Shown piece by piece: positions 1-9,292 of a DNA stretch of 36,894 bases (position 1 is its first letter; each line of letters begins with the position of its first letter). The translations under genes and the position numbers were made by a program. The stretch covers positions 16,445-53,338 of the forward strand of contig QNVI01000016.1 of the NCBI GenBank assembly GCA_004348015.1, given 5' to 3'. Source of the DNA: Thermoproteota archaeon (lineage in GTDB: Archaea; Thermoproteota; Methanomethylicia; Methanomethylicales; Methanomethylicaceae). The notes under the pieces were generated by a model. The model did not search any database, had not been told where the DNA came from, and was given only the letters and a program-made list of their open reading frames with translations.

Positions 1-177
1 CCATATAGAGATTATATCGTTGGAAATCCATTTGATGAACCTGTTAAAATAGAAGCTCCTATATATTCTATTGATGGTATAAAAGCATTAGAAAAACTTG
101 GTTTAATTGTTGAGCCTTTATTGCCATATGAAAATCTTGTAGAAAAAATTAAAAAAGTTAAGTCTTTAATTAAGTGA
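1..177 (+). CDS. Unrecognised protein, C-terminal fragment (5' end outside window)
   Basis: Frame 1 is open from the first base to the TGA at 175-177 and gives 58 residues of C-terminal sequence beginning PYRDYIVGNPFDEP and ending in a Lys-rich helix (KIKKVKSLIK). Only 4 bases separate its stop from the ATG of the ATPase F subunit, so it probably belongs to the same transcription unit. I do not recognise the family from this fragment and it does not look like an ATPase subunit tail. The start and the bulk of the protein lie outside the window. Confidence 0.6.
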   Translation, partial: PYRDYIVGNPFDEPVKIEAPIYSIDGIKALEKLGLIVEPLLPYENLVEKIKKVKSLIK

Positions 178-181
178 TAAA

Positions 182-466
182 ATGAAAATTGTTTTTATTG
201 GTAATCCAGGACTATCATATGGATATAAAATATTTGGCATAGAGCCTATACCAGTAACTTCAAAAGAAGAATTTTTAAAAGCAATTGAAAAAGTATTAAG
301 AATGAATGATATTGGAATTATACTATTAGATAGTGATTTCTCTTCATTAGTAAAAGACTATATTCGTAATTTAAAAATAAAAACAACAATTCCCTTTATA
401 ATAGAAGTTCCTGGATTAAAATCCATTCCAGAAATGGATATTAAGCTCATTTCAATAAAGCGATAG
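182..466 (+). CDS. atpF: A-type ATP synthase subunit F
   Basis: This 94-residue protein is the small central-stalk F subunit (NtpG/Vma7 family) of the archaeal A1Ao ATPase, a soluble cytoplasmic part of the rotor. It has the family's Rossmann-like pattern: an N-terminal strand and turn (VFIGNPGLSYGYKIFGIEP), a central strand ending in LLDSDF where the family has a bacterial/archaeal response-regulator-like core, and a hydrophobic strand TIPFIIEVPG. The length is normal for the family (about 95-110). It is followed 9 bases later by subunit E, then A, B and D, which confirms the assignment by context. ATG 182 has no strong ribosome binding site, which fits translational coupling to the preceding gene. 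Confidence 0.92.
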   Translation: MKIVFIGNPGLSYGYKIFGIEPIPVTSKEEFLKAIEKVLRMNDIGIILLDSDFSSLVKDYIRNLKIKTTIPFIIEVPGLKSIPEMDIKLISIKR

Positions 467-475
467 GTGTGAAAT

Positions 476-1069
476 ATGAGCCAAAACATAGAAGCTTTTA
501 AACAAATGGTTGATAAATTACTAAATGATGCAAAAGAGAGAGTAATTACTATTATTAATAATACATTTGAAGATATACTAAAAATGTTTAATGAATCTGA
601 AAAATATACTATATCTCATTATAAAGAAACTTTATCTTCATATAAAGAAAGAGCAGAAATAGAATCTAAAAAAGAGATATCAAGAGCAGAAATAGAATCT
701 AGATTATATTTGCTAAATTTAAAAGATACATGTATTAATAAAGTCTTTGAAGAAGTAAAATCTAAACTAATAGAATATTGTAAAAGTGATGAATACATAG
801 AGATTATTTTAGAAAAATTAAAAAATATATCAAAGGAAATTCCTATAGAAGAACTTCTTATGAAAGAAGATGATATTAAACGTATAAAAATCACTAGACT
901 CAGAAAAATCTTGGGCTCTTCAGAAATAAAGCCTCATCCTATTGAAATAGGTGGATTCATTATTATATCTAAGAATGGTAGATTGACAATAAATAGGACA
1001 TTTGATTATTTAGTAGAAGCAGAAAAACAAGTTCTAAGATCAAAAATTGCATCAATTTTATTTAGGTGA
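476..1069 (+). CDS. atpE: A-type ATP synthase subunit E (peripheral stalk)
   Basis: This 197-residue protein is the E subunit, which pairs with subunit H as a coiled-coil peripheral stalk holding the A3B3 head to the membrane a subunit. Residues 1 to about 90 are almost entirely helical and rich in Lys and Glu, and the C-terminal half is a mixed alpha/beta head containing the [19 protein letters not shown] segment typical of the family's C-terminal domain (usually GGVVVES/D..GRI.vdNT). ATG 476 is preceded by AGGTG. Its TGA (1067-1069) sits within the ribosome binding site of atpA. Length is typical (about 190-205). Confidence 0.93.
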   Translation: MSQNIEAFKQMVDKLLNDAKERVITIINNTFEDILKMFNESEKYTISHYKETLSSYKERAEIESKKEISRAEIESRLYLLNLKDTCINKVFEEVKSKLIEYCKSDEYIEIILEKLKNISKEIPIEELLMKEDDIKRIKITRLRKILGSSEIKPHPIEIGGFIIISKNGRLTINRTFDYLVEAEKQVLRSKIASILFR

Positions 1070-1074
1070 TGAAG

Positions 1075-2838
1075 ATGAAAATTGGTAAAATAATAAGAAT
1101 CAGTGGTCCTGTTGTACAGGCTGAAGGTGCTTTAGGTTTTGAAATGCATGAATTAGTAATGGTTGGAAATGAGGAATTAATAGGTGAAGTTGTTAGAATA
1201 GAAGGAGACATTATAACAGTACAAGTATATGAAGATACTATTGGTTTGAAAATAGGAGAACCTGTTAAAGGCTCTGGAATGCCTTTAGCTGTAGAATTAG
1301 GCCCTGGATTATTACAAAGTATATTTGATGGAATTCAACGTCCGCTTACTATCATAAGAGAAGCTACTGGTGATTTTGTAAGAAGAGGAGTTAAAACAAC
1401 AGCATTACCAAGAGATAAAAAATGGCATTTTGTTCCATTAAAGAAAGCAGGGGATTATGTAAAACCTGGTGAAATTATTGGAAAAGTCCAAGAAACACCA
1501 TTAGTAGAGCATAGAATTCTTATTCCTCCAAATAGAGAAGGTAAAATAGAATACATAGCAGAAGAGGGTGATTATACAATAGAAGAAATAATAGCAAAAC
1601 TTTCACTAAATAATACAACATACGATTTAAAAATGTATCATAAATGGCCTGTAAGAAGACCAAGACCTTATGTAGAACGTCTTGAACCAACAGAACCTCT
1701 TATAACAGGTCAAAGAATAATTGATACATTATTTCCAATTGCAAAAGGAGGAGCAGTTTGTATTCCTGGAGGATTTGGTACTGGCAAAACTGTGACTTCT
1801 CATCAACTTGCTGCATGGTCAGATGCTCACATAATTATATACATTGGTTGTGGAGAAAGAGGAAATGAAATGACTGAAGTTTTAATAAACTTTCCAGAAT
1901 GGAAAGATCCAAGAACTGGAAGACCATTAATGGAAAGAACAATATTAATTGCAAATACAAGTAATATGCCTGTAGCTGCAAGAGAAGCTAGTATATACAC
2001 TGGTGTAACAATAGCTGAATACTTTAGAGATATGGGATATGATGTCGCAATAATGGCAGATTCTACAAGTAGATGGGCTGAAGCATTAAGAGAAATTGCT
2101 GGAAGACTTGAAGAAATGCCAGCTGAAGAAGGTTATCCTCCATATCTTGCATCTAGACTTGGAGAATTTTATGAACGTGCTGGAAGGGTCAAAACATTAA
2201 GTGGACTATATGGATCTGTAACATTAATAGGTGCAGTTTCTCCACCTGGAGGAGATTTTTCAGAACCTGTTACTGTTCACACAAAAAGATTTGTTAGAGC
2301 TTTCTGGGCACTAGATACTGCATTAGCAAGTATGCGTCATTATCCTGCAATAAATTGGTTAATATCATATTCTGAATATGTTGATTATGTTGAAAAATGG
2401 TGGAATGAAAAAACTCATGGAAATTGGAAAAACCTAAGATTAAAAGCTCTTGAGATATTAAAAAGAGAAGATGAATTAAAAGAAATTATAAGATTAATTG
2501 GTATAGAGTCTCTTCCTGAAAGTGAAAAATTAATTCTTGAAACTGCAAGACTCTTAAGAGAAGGTTTTCTTCAACAAAATGCATATGATACAATAGATAC
2601 TTATTCTTCACCAGAAAAGCAATATAAACTTTTATATGCAATTCTTGAATTCCATAATATGGCACTTAAAGCAATTTCAAAGGGTATACCTGTTTCAAAG
2701 ATCATTTCATTAAGATCTGTTGTTGATTTAGCAAAAGCAAGAATGAATGTACCAAATGAGAAAATTGATGAAATAGACAATATTTTGAAACAGATAGAAT
2801 ATGAAATTAATAGTATTATGGAGGAGAAATCTTCATGA
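1075..2838 (+). CDS. atpA: A-type ATP synthase catalytic subunit A
   Basis: Catalytic subunit of the A1 head, three copies per enzyme, coupling ATP turnover to ion transport. The Walker A motif GGFGTGKT lies near residues 232-239, after the 'non-homologous region' insert (about 115-190) that distinguishes A from B. Other landmarks are the GERGNEM motif, [15 protein letters not shown] and the [10 protein letters not shown] loop, all family-typical. Length about 587, normal. GTG 1066 and ATG 1069 are also in frame, but GGTGAT (1065-1070) is an ideal ribosome binding site for ATG 1075, giving the N-terminus [12 protein letters not shown] expected in the family. The stop overlaps the atpB start as ATGA. 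Confidence 0.97.
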   Translation: MKIGKIIRISGPVVQAEGALGFEMHELVMVGNEELIGEVVRIEGDIITVQVYEDTIGLKIGEPVKGSGMPLAVELGPGLLQSIFDGIQRPLTIIREATGDFVRRGVKTTALPRDKKWHFVPLKKAGDYVKPGEIIGKVQETPLVEHRILIPPNREGKIEYIAEEGDYTIEEIIAKLSLNNTTYDLKMYHKWPVRRPRPYVERLEPTEPLITGQRIIDTLFPIAKGGAVCIPGGFGTGKTVTSHQLAAWSDAHIIIYIGCGERGNEMTEVLINFPEWKDPRTGRPLMERTILIANTSNMPVAAREASIYTGVTIAEYFRDMGYDVAIMADSTSRWAEALREIAGRLEEMPAEEGYPPYLASRLGEFYERAGRVKTLSGLYGSVTLIGAVSPPGGDFSEPVTVHTKRFVRAFWALDTALASMRHYPAINWLISYSEYVDYVEKWWNEKTHGNWKNLRLKALEILKREDELKEIIRLIGIESLPESEKLILETARLLREGFLQQNAYDTIDTYSSPEKQYKLLYAILEFHNMALKAISKGIPVSKIISLRSVVDLAKARMNVPNEKIDEIDNILKQIEYEINSIMEEKSS

Positions 2839-4208
2839 GTATTGAATATAAAACCATACAAAAAATTAGTGGTCCTTTAATATTTGTAGAAGGAGTCTCT
2901 GGAGTAGGATATAATGAACTTGTAGAAATAAGAGATCCAGAGGGAAATTTAAGAAGAGGAAGAGTTCTTGAAATTAATAGAAATATTGCAGTAGTTGAGG
3001 TTTTTGAAGGAACAACTGGTCTTTCTATTACATCTTCAACTGTAAGATTTCTTGGTAAACCTTTAACAATACCTCTATCAACTGAAATGCTTGGTAGAAT
3101 TTTTAATGGGCTTGGAGAACCAATAGATGGCGGTCCTCCTCCATTTACAGAGGAATATAGAGATGTAAATGGATTACCAATGAATCCATATGCAAGAGAT
3201 TATCCTACAAAATTTATACAAACAGGAGTCTCTGCTATTGATGGTATGAATACATTAGTAAGAGGACAGAAATTACCAATTTTTTCAGGTTCTGGTTTAC
3301 CTCATAATTTACTTGCAACACAAATAGCAAGACAAGCTACAATAGTTGGTGAAGAAGAAGGATTTGCTGTTATATTTGTAGCTATGGGTATAAAACATGA
3401 TGAAGCTGAATTCTTTAAGAAAAGCTTTGAAGAGTCTGGTGTACTAAAGAACTCAGCTCTATTCTTAAATTTAGCAGACGATCCTCCTGTAGAAAGATTA
3501 GTAACACCAAGATGTGCATTAACATTAGCAGAATATTTAGCATTTGAACAAGATATGCATATACTAGTAATACTGACCGATATGACAAATTATGCAGAAG
3601 CATTACGTGAGATTAGCGCAGCAAGAGAAGAAGTTCCAAGTAGAAAGGGATATCCGGGTTATATGTATAGTGATCTTGCTTCTATTTATGAACGTGCTGG
3701 AAGAATAAAAGGAAAGAAGGGAAGTATAACTCAAATGCCTGTACTTACTATGCCAAATGATGATATAACTCATCCAATTCCTGATCTTACTGGTTATATA
3801 ACAGAAGGACAAATTGTACTTGATAGAGATCTACATAGACGTGGTATATATCCACCAATAAATGTTCTTCCAAGTCTTTCTAGATTAATGAAGGATGGAA
3901 TAGGAAAAGGAAAAACAAGAGAGGATCATGGTCCAGTATCTAATCAGCTTTATGCTGCATATGCAAGAGCTCAAGAATTGAGAATGTTAAGTACTATAAT
4001 TGGAGAAGAAGGATTAACTGATAGAGATAAATTATACTTAAAATTTGGAGAATTATTTGAAAGAAAATTCTTAAGCCAAGGAATAAATGAAAATAGAACT
4101 CTAGAGACAACATTAAATATTGCATGGGAGTTACTTTCCATATTCCCAGAAAGTGAACTAACAAGAATTCCAGATCATATATTAAAGAAATATTATAAGA
4201 GGATATGA
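2835..4208 (+). CDS. atpB: A-type ATP synthase regulatory subunit B
   Basis: Non-catalytic nucleotide-binding subunit B of the A1 head, alternating with A in the hexamer. At 457 residues it has the usual length. It lacks a Walker A lysine loop: the equivalent stretch reads [10 protein letters not shown], the diagnostic SGSGLPHN of archaeal and eukaryotic B subunits. Other family motifs include [48 protein letters not shown] and the [17 protein letters not shown] segment. ATG 2835 overlaps the atpA stop by 4 bases and is preceded by GGAGGAGA, so the two are translationally coupled, which suits a 3:3 complex. Confidence 0.97.
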   Translation: MSIEYKTIQKISGPLIFVEGVSGVGYNELVEIRDPEGNLRRGRVLEINRNIAVVEVFEGTTGLSITSSTVRFLGKPLTIPLSTEMLGRIFNGLGEPIDGGPPPFTEEYRDVNGLPMNPYARDYPTKFIQTGVSAIDGMNTLVRGQKLPIFSGSGLPHNLLATQIARQATIVGEEEGFAVIFVAMGIKHDEAEFFKKSFEESGVLKNSALFLNLADDPPVERLVTPRCALTLAEYLAFEQDMHILVILTDMTNYAEALREISAAREEVPSRKGYPGYMYSDLASIYERAGRIKGKKGSITQMPVLTMPNDDITHPIPDLTGYITEGQIVLDRDLHRRGIYPPINVLPSLSRLMKDGIGKGKTREDHGPVSNQLYAAYARAQELRMLSTIIGEEGLTDRDKLYLKFGELFERKFLSQGINENRTLETTLNIAWELLSIFPESELTRIPDHILKKYYKRI

Positions 4209-4211
4209 CTC

Positions 4212-4838
4212 TTGTCTCTAAGAGTTATACCCTCTAAGATGAATTTAATTCGTTTTAGGAGAACTCTTAATTTTTTAATTAGAGTTCATGATCTTCTTGA
4301 AGATAAGAAAGAAATTTTACTTTTAGAAATAAGTAAAAGGATAAATGAAACAATAAAATTAAGAAAAGAAGTTAATGAAATGCTGAAAAATGCATATGAA
4401 CTTTTAAATAAAGCTAACGTAATAATGGGCAATAAAAAAATAGAAATTATTGAACCAATAAGTGAATATAAAATTGAAATTAAAAAAAGAAAAATCATGG
4501 GAATTTCCATACCTGCTATTTCTTTCTCAAAAGAAAAAAAGCCTATTTCCTATGGAATCTCTCAACCTACTGTACTACTAGATAATTTTATTGAAATTTT
4601 TGATAAATGTACTCCAATGTTATTAAGATTAGCAGAAATGGAAATGATTTTAATAAAGCTATTAGAAGAAGTTAAAAACACTCAAAAAAGAATAAATGCA
4701 TTAGAATATGTTTTAATTCCTCGATATAAAAGCCTAATAGCATTTATATCTTCTGTTTTAGAGGAAAGTGAAAGAGAAGAATTTGTAAGAATTAAAAAAC
4801 TTAAGAGTATTTGGATGAGGAGGGCAGTACATGAGTGA
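4212..4838 (+). CDS. atpD: A-type ATP synthase subunit D (central shaft)
   Basis: Subunit D forms the long antiparallel coiled coil of the rotor shaft inside A3B3 and contacts F and the C subunit. The 208-residue protein begins with the family signature (IPSKMNLIRFRRTLNFLIRV), in which the short segment before the coiled coil is conserved, so TTG 4212 is preferred to the internal ATG at 4239. Two long heptad helices at about residues 10-75 and 140-200 flank a globular middle. It lies 3 bases after atpB, with a purine-rich GAGG upstream. Its last codons overlap the start of a 46-codon ORF at 4831. Confidence 0.92.
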   Translation: MSLRVIPSKMNLIRFRRTLNFLIRVHDLLEDKKEILLLEISKRINETIKLRKEVNEMLKNAYELLNKANVIMGNKKIEIIEPISEYKIEIKKRKIMGISIPAISFSKEKKPISYGISQPTVLLDNFIEIFDKCTPMLLRLAEMEMILIKLLEEVKNTQKRINALEYVLIPRYKSLIAFISSVLEESEREEFVRIKKLKSIWMRRAVHE

Positions 4839-4971
4839 AGAGGAATTAAAAATAAAAGAAATTTATGAAATGAAGAAAATTGAAATAAAAAAGCAAATTG
4901 AAGATGTTATTGATAAAATATCAAAAGAAATTGAAATGAAAAAAGAAGAAATATATAAAAGGGTTTTATAA
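4831..4971 (+). CDS. Small charged coiled-coil protein in the ATPase operon (46 aa)
   Basis: A short frame opens at ATG 4831 inside the last codons of atpD and ends at TAA 4969-4971. The purine-rich GGATGAGGAGGG sits just upstream and gives a strong ribosome binding site. The predicted protein is 46 residues, starts MSEEELKIKEIYEMKK, is about half Lys and Glu with regularly spaced Ile/Val/Leu, and should be one continuous helix without a membrane segment. In Sulfolobus acidocaldarius a small epsilon subunit gene lies at this place, between the D-type (gamma) and proteolipid genes, so this may be an equivalent. That is inference from position, since I see no clear sequence motif. It could also be a short H-like stalk helix. 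Confidence 0.6.
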   Translation: MSEEELKIKEIYEMKKIEIKKQIEDVIDKISKEIEMKKEEIYKRVL

Positions 4972-4975
4972 GTAA

Positions 4976-5368
<393 letters not shown>

Positions 5369-5384
5369 TGATTAGGTGTACTTA

Positions 5385-7280
5385 ATGTTCCGTCCAGAAA
5401 GGATATCAAAAACTTCTCTAATTTTTTTTAAATCTGATGCAGAAGAAGTCCTTAAAATATTAAGTAAACACGAAGCATTTCATATAATTATAAAAGAAAA
5501 CAATATAGAGTCTGGAAATATAAATAAACTAAAATTACTAATTGAAAAAATAGATGATATAATAAAAAGAATAAGAAATATTTCTGGCGAAGTAGAAATA
5601 GAATCTTATTATCAAACTTATTATCAAATTCCAGAATCAAAAGATATAACATCTTTGATTTCTAGTATAGAAAATGAAGTAATTAATTATGAGAATAAAG
5701 TAAAGGAAATTGAACAAATACTAAATTTAGAAAATTCACTTAGCTTTATTATTTCACTTTGGAGACCTATTGCTATTAAATTGAAGGAAATATTTCCAAT
5801 TAAATTTTACTCAAAGTATTTCTCATTTATTGCTTTTTATCAAAAAGAGTATCATCCTACTGTATTCAATATTCCTCTTCCAAATATCATTATTAATATA
5901 TCACAAAATCCTAATATAATACTATTAATTTGTTTTAAGAATGATGAATATAATATTAAAAAATATCTTGAAGAAGCTGGTTATGCAGAAATACCTAAAT
6001 TCAACAATATGCCAAAAGATATATTCGAAGTAGATGAAGTTATTAAATTATTGCAGGATAGAATTAATGATATATCTAAAATAAAAAATGAATTAATCTC
6101 TAATATATCTAAAATAACATCGAGATTATTTTACTTCAGATCAATTTTATCTGATTTTCTTTCTATTATTAATATCAAGGAAAATTATTCTTTTGGAAGA
6201 AATTTAGTTATATTAGAAGGTTATGTTCCAACAAGAAATACTAATTTATTATTTAAAGACTTAAGAGAAAAATTAAATGGTAGAATAATTGTAAATTATG
6301 TAGAAGAACATTCATCAAAGGATATTCCTGTTATATTTAGATATCCTAAATTTATTTCATTATTTGAAAAAATAACATGTTTATATGGTACTCCTTCATA
6401 TAATGAAATAAATCCAACACCAATTTTAGCCATAACATTTCCTTTATTCTTTGGACTTATGTTTGGAGATATTGGACATGGTATTATGTTATCACTTTTA
6501 GGATTATTCTTATATAAATATACAAAATCCTTATCAAGAATTGGAATCTATCTTTTTATATGTGGTATATTTTCTGCTATTATTGGTGGTTTTCTATATG
6601 GTGAAGCATTTGGTAAGCATATTTTCCATGGCATATTTTCACCTGGTGAAGATTTCATGTCATTACTCAAATTTTCATTATATATTGGTATAGCTCATAT
6701 TTCAATTGGCCTATCAATACAAATAATTAATAATTTAATACAGAATAAGAAAGTTGATGCATTTTTATTAAATCTACCAAGACTTATGCTTTACATTTGT
6801 TTTATATACTTAGTATTTGGTTTTGGTTTAAATATAATGAGATGGTTAGAAGGACCTATTCTAATAATGATCATTCCCATGATATTTATGATGATTGGAA
6901 AGCCTACATGGGCTCTTATATCCCATGGAAAAAGAGAATTTCTTTCAGTTTTTGGAGAAATAGGATTTGAAACTATTGATACAGTAATTCGCTTCATTTC
7001 AAATACCGTATCTTACTTGAGAATATTCGCAATGGTAATGGCACATATTTATCTTACAAATGTATTTTACAGCTTATCATATATTGCTGGAGAGGGAATT
7101 ACTGGAATTATATTTTCATGGTCAATGGCAATAATAGGAAATATATTTGTTGTTCTTTTAGAATCAATTGTAGCAGTAGCTCAAGATCTCAGGCTTCACT
7201 TCTATGAGTGGTTTAGTAAATTCTTTGAGAATAATGGAGTAAAATTCTCTCCATTTAAATTAACAATATTAACTAGATGA
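5385..7280 (+). CDS. atpI: A-type ATP synthase membrane subunit I (a subunit)
   Basis: The stator a subunit of Ao, which forms the ion half-channels against the c ring. Residues 1 to about 340 form the cytoplasmic domain with long helices that bind the peripheral stalks; the rest contains about seven or eight membrane helices. FGLMFGDIGHG marks the first membrane region and TVSYLRIFAMVMAHIYL contains the conserved arginine facing the c-ring carboxylate. Length about 631, near the family norm. GTG 5376 is in frame but lies in the AGGTG ribosome binding site; ATG 5385 gives MFRPERISK, the usual N-terminus (MLRPERM). Its stop overlaps the end of atpC on the other strand by 8 bp. Confidence 0.95.
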   Translation: MFRPERISKTSLIFFKSDAEEVLKILSKHEAFHIIIKENNIESGNINKLKLLIEKIDDIIKRIRNISGEVEIESYYQTYYQIPESKDITSLISSIENEVINYENKVKEIEQILNLENSLSFIISLWRPIAIKLKEIFPIKFYSKYFSFIAFYQKEYHPTVFNIPLPNIIINISQNPNIILLICFKNDEYNIKKYLEEAGYAEIPKFNNMPKDIFEVDEVIKLLQDRINDISKIKNELISNISKITSRLFYFRSILSDFLSIINIKENYSFGRNLVILEGYVPTRNTNLLFKDLREKLNGRIIVNYVEEHSSKDIPVIFRYPKFISLFEKITCLYGTPSYNEINPTPILAITFPLFFGLMFGDIGHGIMLSLLGLFLYKYTKSLSRIGIYLFICGIFSAIIGGFLYGEAFGKHIFHGIFSPGEDFMSLLKFSLYIGIAHISIGLSIQIINNLIQNKKVDAFLLNLPRLMLYICFIYLVFGFGLNIMRWLEGPILIMIIPMIFMMIGKPTWALISHGKREFLSVFGEIGFETIDTVIRFISNTVSYLRIFAMVMAHIYLTNVFYSLSYIAGEGITGIIFSWSMAIIGNIFVVLLESIVAVAQDLRLHFYEWFSKFFENNGVKFSPFKLTILTR

Positions 7281-8136
7281 TAAACTCCTGAACTATTGTA
7301 CTTGGTATAATTCCTTTTTCTATACTAATTGCAATTCTTATTATGTTCTTTATTTCAATTTTCTTCATTTCAATATATGCAATAATCTCTCCTAATCCTA
7401 CATAATCTTCATAGTACATTTTTTTCAATATTGATATTAACTTTTTTTCAAAATCTCTTTCTATTGCTCTTTGATTATCTTTATATTCCTCCATACTTAG
7501 TATGGATAAAGCCTTATCAATATTTTCTTCTTTTAATGCCTCGGAAAGTATTTTTTTATCAATTTTTCCTCCTTCTAATATTAATAATTTCATTAAAATA
7601 TCCTTTCTTATATTATTCTTAATTCCTCTTATTATTGTCAATACATTATGTTCATCTATTTTTAATGAAATATAGCTTTTCAATACATTGTAAATGTTAT
7701 ATTTTTTTGTCAATTCTATAATCTTTAAAATTCTATTTTTAGCTATAAATGAAATAACAACTCCTGGTACTTCATATTCAATAATTTTCTTGAATTCTTC
7801 ATTAATTTCATTTAATAAACCCTTCTTATACTTCTCTAAAATTGTTTTTGCAATATTCTCTTCTTCAAATTCTTGTTTTAATAATTCTAATAATTCTCTA
7901 TAAGAAGGTGCAATTTTTATAAATTCACTTAGTTCTGTATAAAACAATTCTAATAGTTTTTCTTCTATATTTCTTGAATCAGGTTTTACATCAGCCAATT
8001 CTGGATATATACTTCTTAATCTACTTACTAATTCATTTAAATCTTTAGAAGAAGTAAGTTCAATTAATTGTCTCTCACTGAGCATTTTACTTCTTTTTGC
8101 AGAGGCTTTAACTGCTGTATATACCACATCGCTCAA
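7273..8136 (-). CDS. atpC: A-type ATP synthase subunit C
   Basis: Subunit C (eukaryotic d, NtpC/Vma6 family) is the funnel that links the D/F shaft to the c ring. The protein is 287 residues, almost all helical, and opens with the family pattern YTAVKASAKRSKMLSERQL followed by LTSSKDLNELVSRL. It is somewhat shorter than many homologues (about 330-370), but has no visible break. Start TTG 8136 is preceded by AGGAGATG at a proper distance. It lies 3 bases after atpH on the - strand, so C and H form a separate unit converging on the main ATPase operon. Confidence 0.88.
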   Translation of the reverse strand: MSDVVYTAVKASAKRSKMLSERQLIELTSSKDLNELVSRLRSIYPELADVKPDSRNIEEKLLELFYTELSEFIKIAPSYRELLELLKQEFEEENIAKTILEKYKKGLLNEINEEFKKIIEYEVPGVVISFIAKNRILKIIELTKKYNIYNVLKSYISLKIDEHNVLTIIRGIKNNIRKDILMKLLILEGGKIDKKILSEALKEENIDKALSILSMEEYKDNQRAIERDFEKKLISILKKMYYEDYVGLGEIIAYIEMKKIEIKNIIRIAISIEKGIIPSTIVQEFII

Positions 8137-8139
8137 ATT

Positions 8140-8463
8140 TTACATCTCCTTAAATTTATTAAGGATATACTGAAGAACTTCACTTACAGCTTCATTCATG
8201 TTTTTTTCGCTTTTTCTTTTAATTTCTTCTCCTTCCTTTTCTACCATTTCTTTAATTTCTTCTATTTTCAATTTTGTATCTTTTTGTATTTTTAAAAATA
8301 AATTCTCTCCTTCTTTTTTCGCTTTTTCTTCAATTTCTTTTTCTATTTTTTTTGCTTCTTCTTCAGCTTTTCTTCTAATTTCTTCAGCTTTCTTTTTTGC
8401 TTCTTCTTCTATAGAAATTGCTAAATCTTCTGCTTTTTTAAGTCCTTCCAATATTTCCTTCAA
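8140..8463 (-). CDS. atpH: A-type ATP synthase subunit H (peripheral stalk)
   Basis: A 107-residue protein that is one long, highly charged heptad coiled coil (repeats such as KKKAEEIRRKAEEEAKKIEK), beginning MKEILEGLKKAEDLA. Length, composition and the N-terminal pattern match subunit H (also called G), the partner of E in the peripheral stalk. Start TTG 8463 has GGAGG upstream and overlaps the trmI stop by 4 bases; atpC follows after 3 bases. The Lys/Glu-rich code makes the complementary strand T/C-rich with few stops, which is why an open but meaningless frame runs opposite. A generic coiled coil would look similar, so the call leans on context. Confidence 0.85.
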   Translation of the reverse strand: MKEILEGLKKAEDLAISIEEEAKKKAEEIRRKAEEEAKKIEKEIEEKAKKEGENLFLKIQKDTKLKIEEIKEMVEKEGEEIKRKSEKNMNEAVSEVLQYILNKFKEM

Positions 8464-9224
8464 CTTGCCCTCCTCCCTGATGTTATATATCCAGTATGAC
8501 CAATCATTATTGTTTCAGGTCTTGTCTCATTTAATTTTACTTTATATCTCCTAATAATTAATTCAATAGTTTTTATATTTATAAATCCTGCTAATTTCAT
8601 TGCTTCAACAGTTTTTTCAACTTGATTTATTGTAGGGCTAAAACTTACAAATCTTCCTCCTATTTTCAAGGCTTTTTTTGCTTCTTCTACTACAAGCCAT
8701 GGAGTTGCCATATCTAGTACAACTGCATCAACATTTCTTTCATCAATTCCCTTTGTAATATCCTTTAGTTTAAATTCTACATATTTACTTAGTCCTAATC
8801 TTTCAATATTTTTTTTAGCAATTTTTTGAAATTCTTCTCTAATTTCATATGTATATACTTTTCCATCAGGTCTTATTAAATTTGCAATATAAGATGTTAA
8901 TACTCCGCTTCCAGTTCCAGCCTCAACAACTATTGATCCAGGATGTATATTAGCTTGAAAACATATATAACATAAATCCTTTGGGTAAATTATTTGAGTT
9001 TTTCTTATAATTCTCTCAAGAAAATCTATATAGTCTAATGGTAAGACTTTTAATGAGACTGCCATATTTGTTTGAATTTCACATCCATATGATTTTCCTA
9101 TGATATCATCTAATTTTACTACTCCTTTATGTGTATGAAAGGTTTTTCCTTTTTCTATTTTTACAATCCAACTATTCTTATCATTTAGATATAGAAGAAC
9201 TTCATCTCCTTCTTTTATTTCCAT
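8460..9224 (-). CDS. trmI: tRNA (adenine-N1)-methyltransferase, TrmI family
   Basis: Class I AdoMet-dependent enzyme making m1A at position 58 (and, in several archaea, 57) of tRNA, a thermostabilising change in the T loop. Of its 254 residues, the N-terminal beta domain carries the family motif HTHKGVVKLDDIIGKSYG (30-47). The Rossmann part has EAGTGSG (101-107) for AdoMet, an acidic strand end YEIRE (126-130), DMATPW (171-176) and the C-terminal RPETIMIGHTGYI signature. The length matches archaeal TrmI. It leads the - strand unit trmI-atpH-atpC, with a 4-base overlap to atpH. ATG 9224 has a GGGGAAG site upstream. Confidence 0.93.
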   Translation of the reverse strand: MEIKEGDEVLLYLNDKNSWIVKIEKGKTFHTHKGVVKLDDIIGKSYGCEIQTNMAVSLKVLPLDYIDFLERIIRKTQIIYPKDLCYICFQANIHPGSIVVEAGTGSGVLTSYIANLIRPDGKVYTYEIREEFQKIAKKNIERLGLSKYVEFKLKDITKGIDERNVDAVVLDMATPWLVVEEAKKALKIGGRFVSFSPTINQVEKTVEAMKLAGFINIKTIELIIRRYKVKLNETRPETIMIGHTGYITSGRRAS

Positions 9225-9249
9225 TTTTCTTCCCCATAATTATTTCCGT

Positions 9250-9290
9250 GAAATTTTTATATTTGTTATCTTTTTTTTAAGCTGGTGATT
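9250..9290. promoter_or_regulatory. Divergent promoter region, trmI and CoA-transferase
   Basis: The 68-base gap between the divergent starts at 9224 (-) and 9293 (+) contains TTTTTATATT (9254-9263), which reads as a TATA-like box in both directions. It lies about 35 bases from each start. GGTGAT at 9284-9289 is the ribosome binding site of the + gene. The box is inferred from composition and spacing only. Confidence 0.4.
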
Positions 9291-9292
9291 AT

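Noticed and set aside
8198-8554. 118-codon frame on the + strand opposite atpH
   Set aside because: Its Phe/Ser-rich sequence is simply the complement of a Lys/Glu-rich coiled coil; atpH has a proper start, ribosome binding site and operon context.
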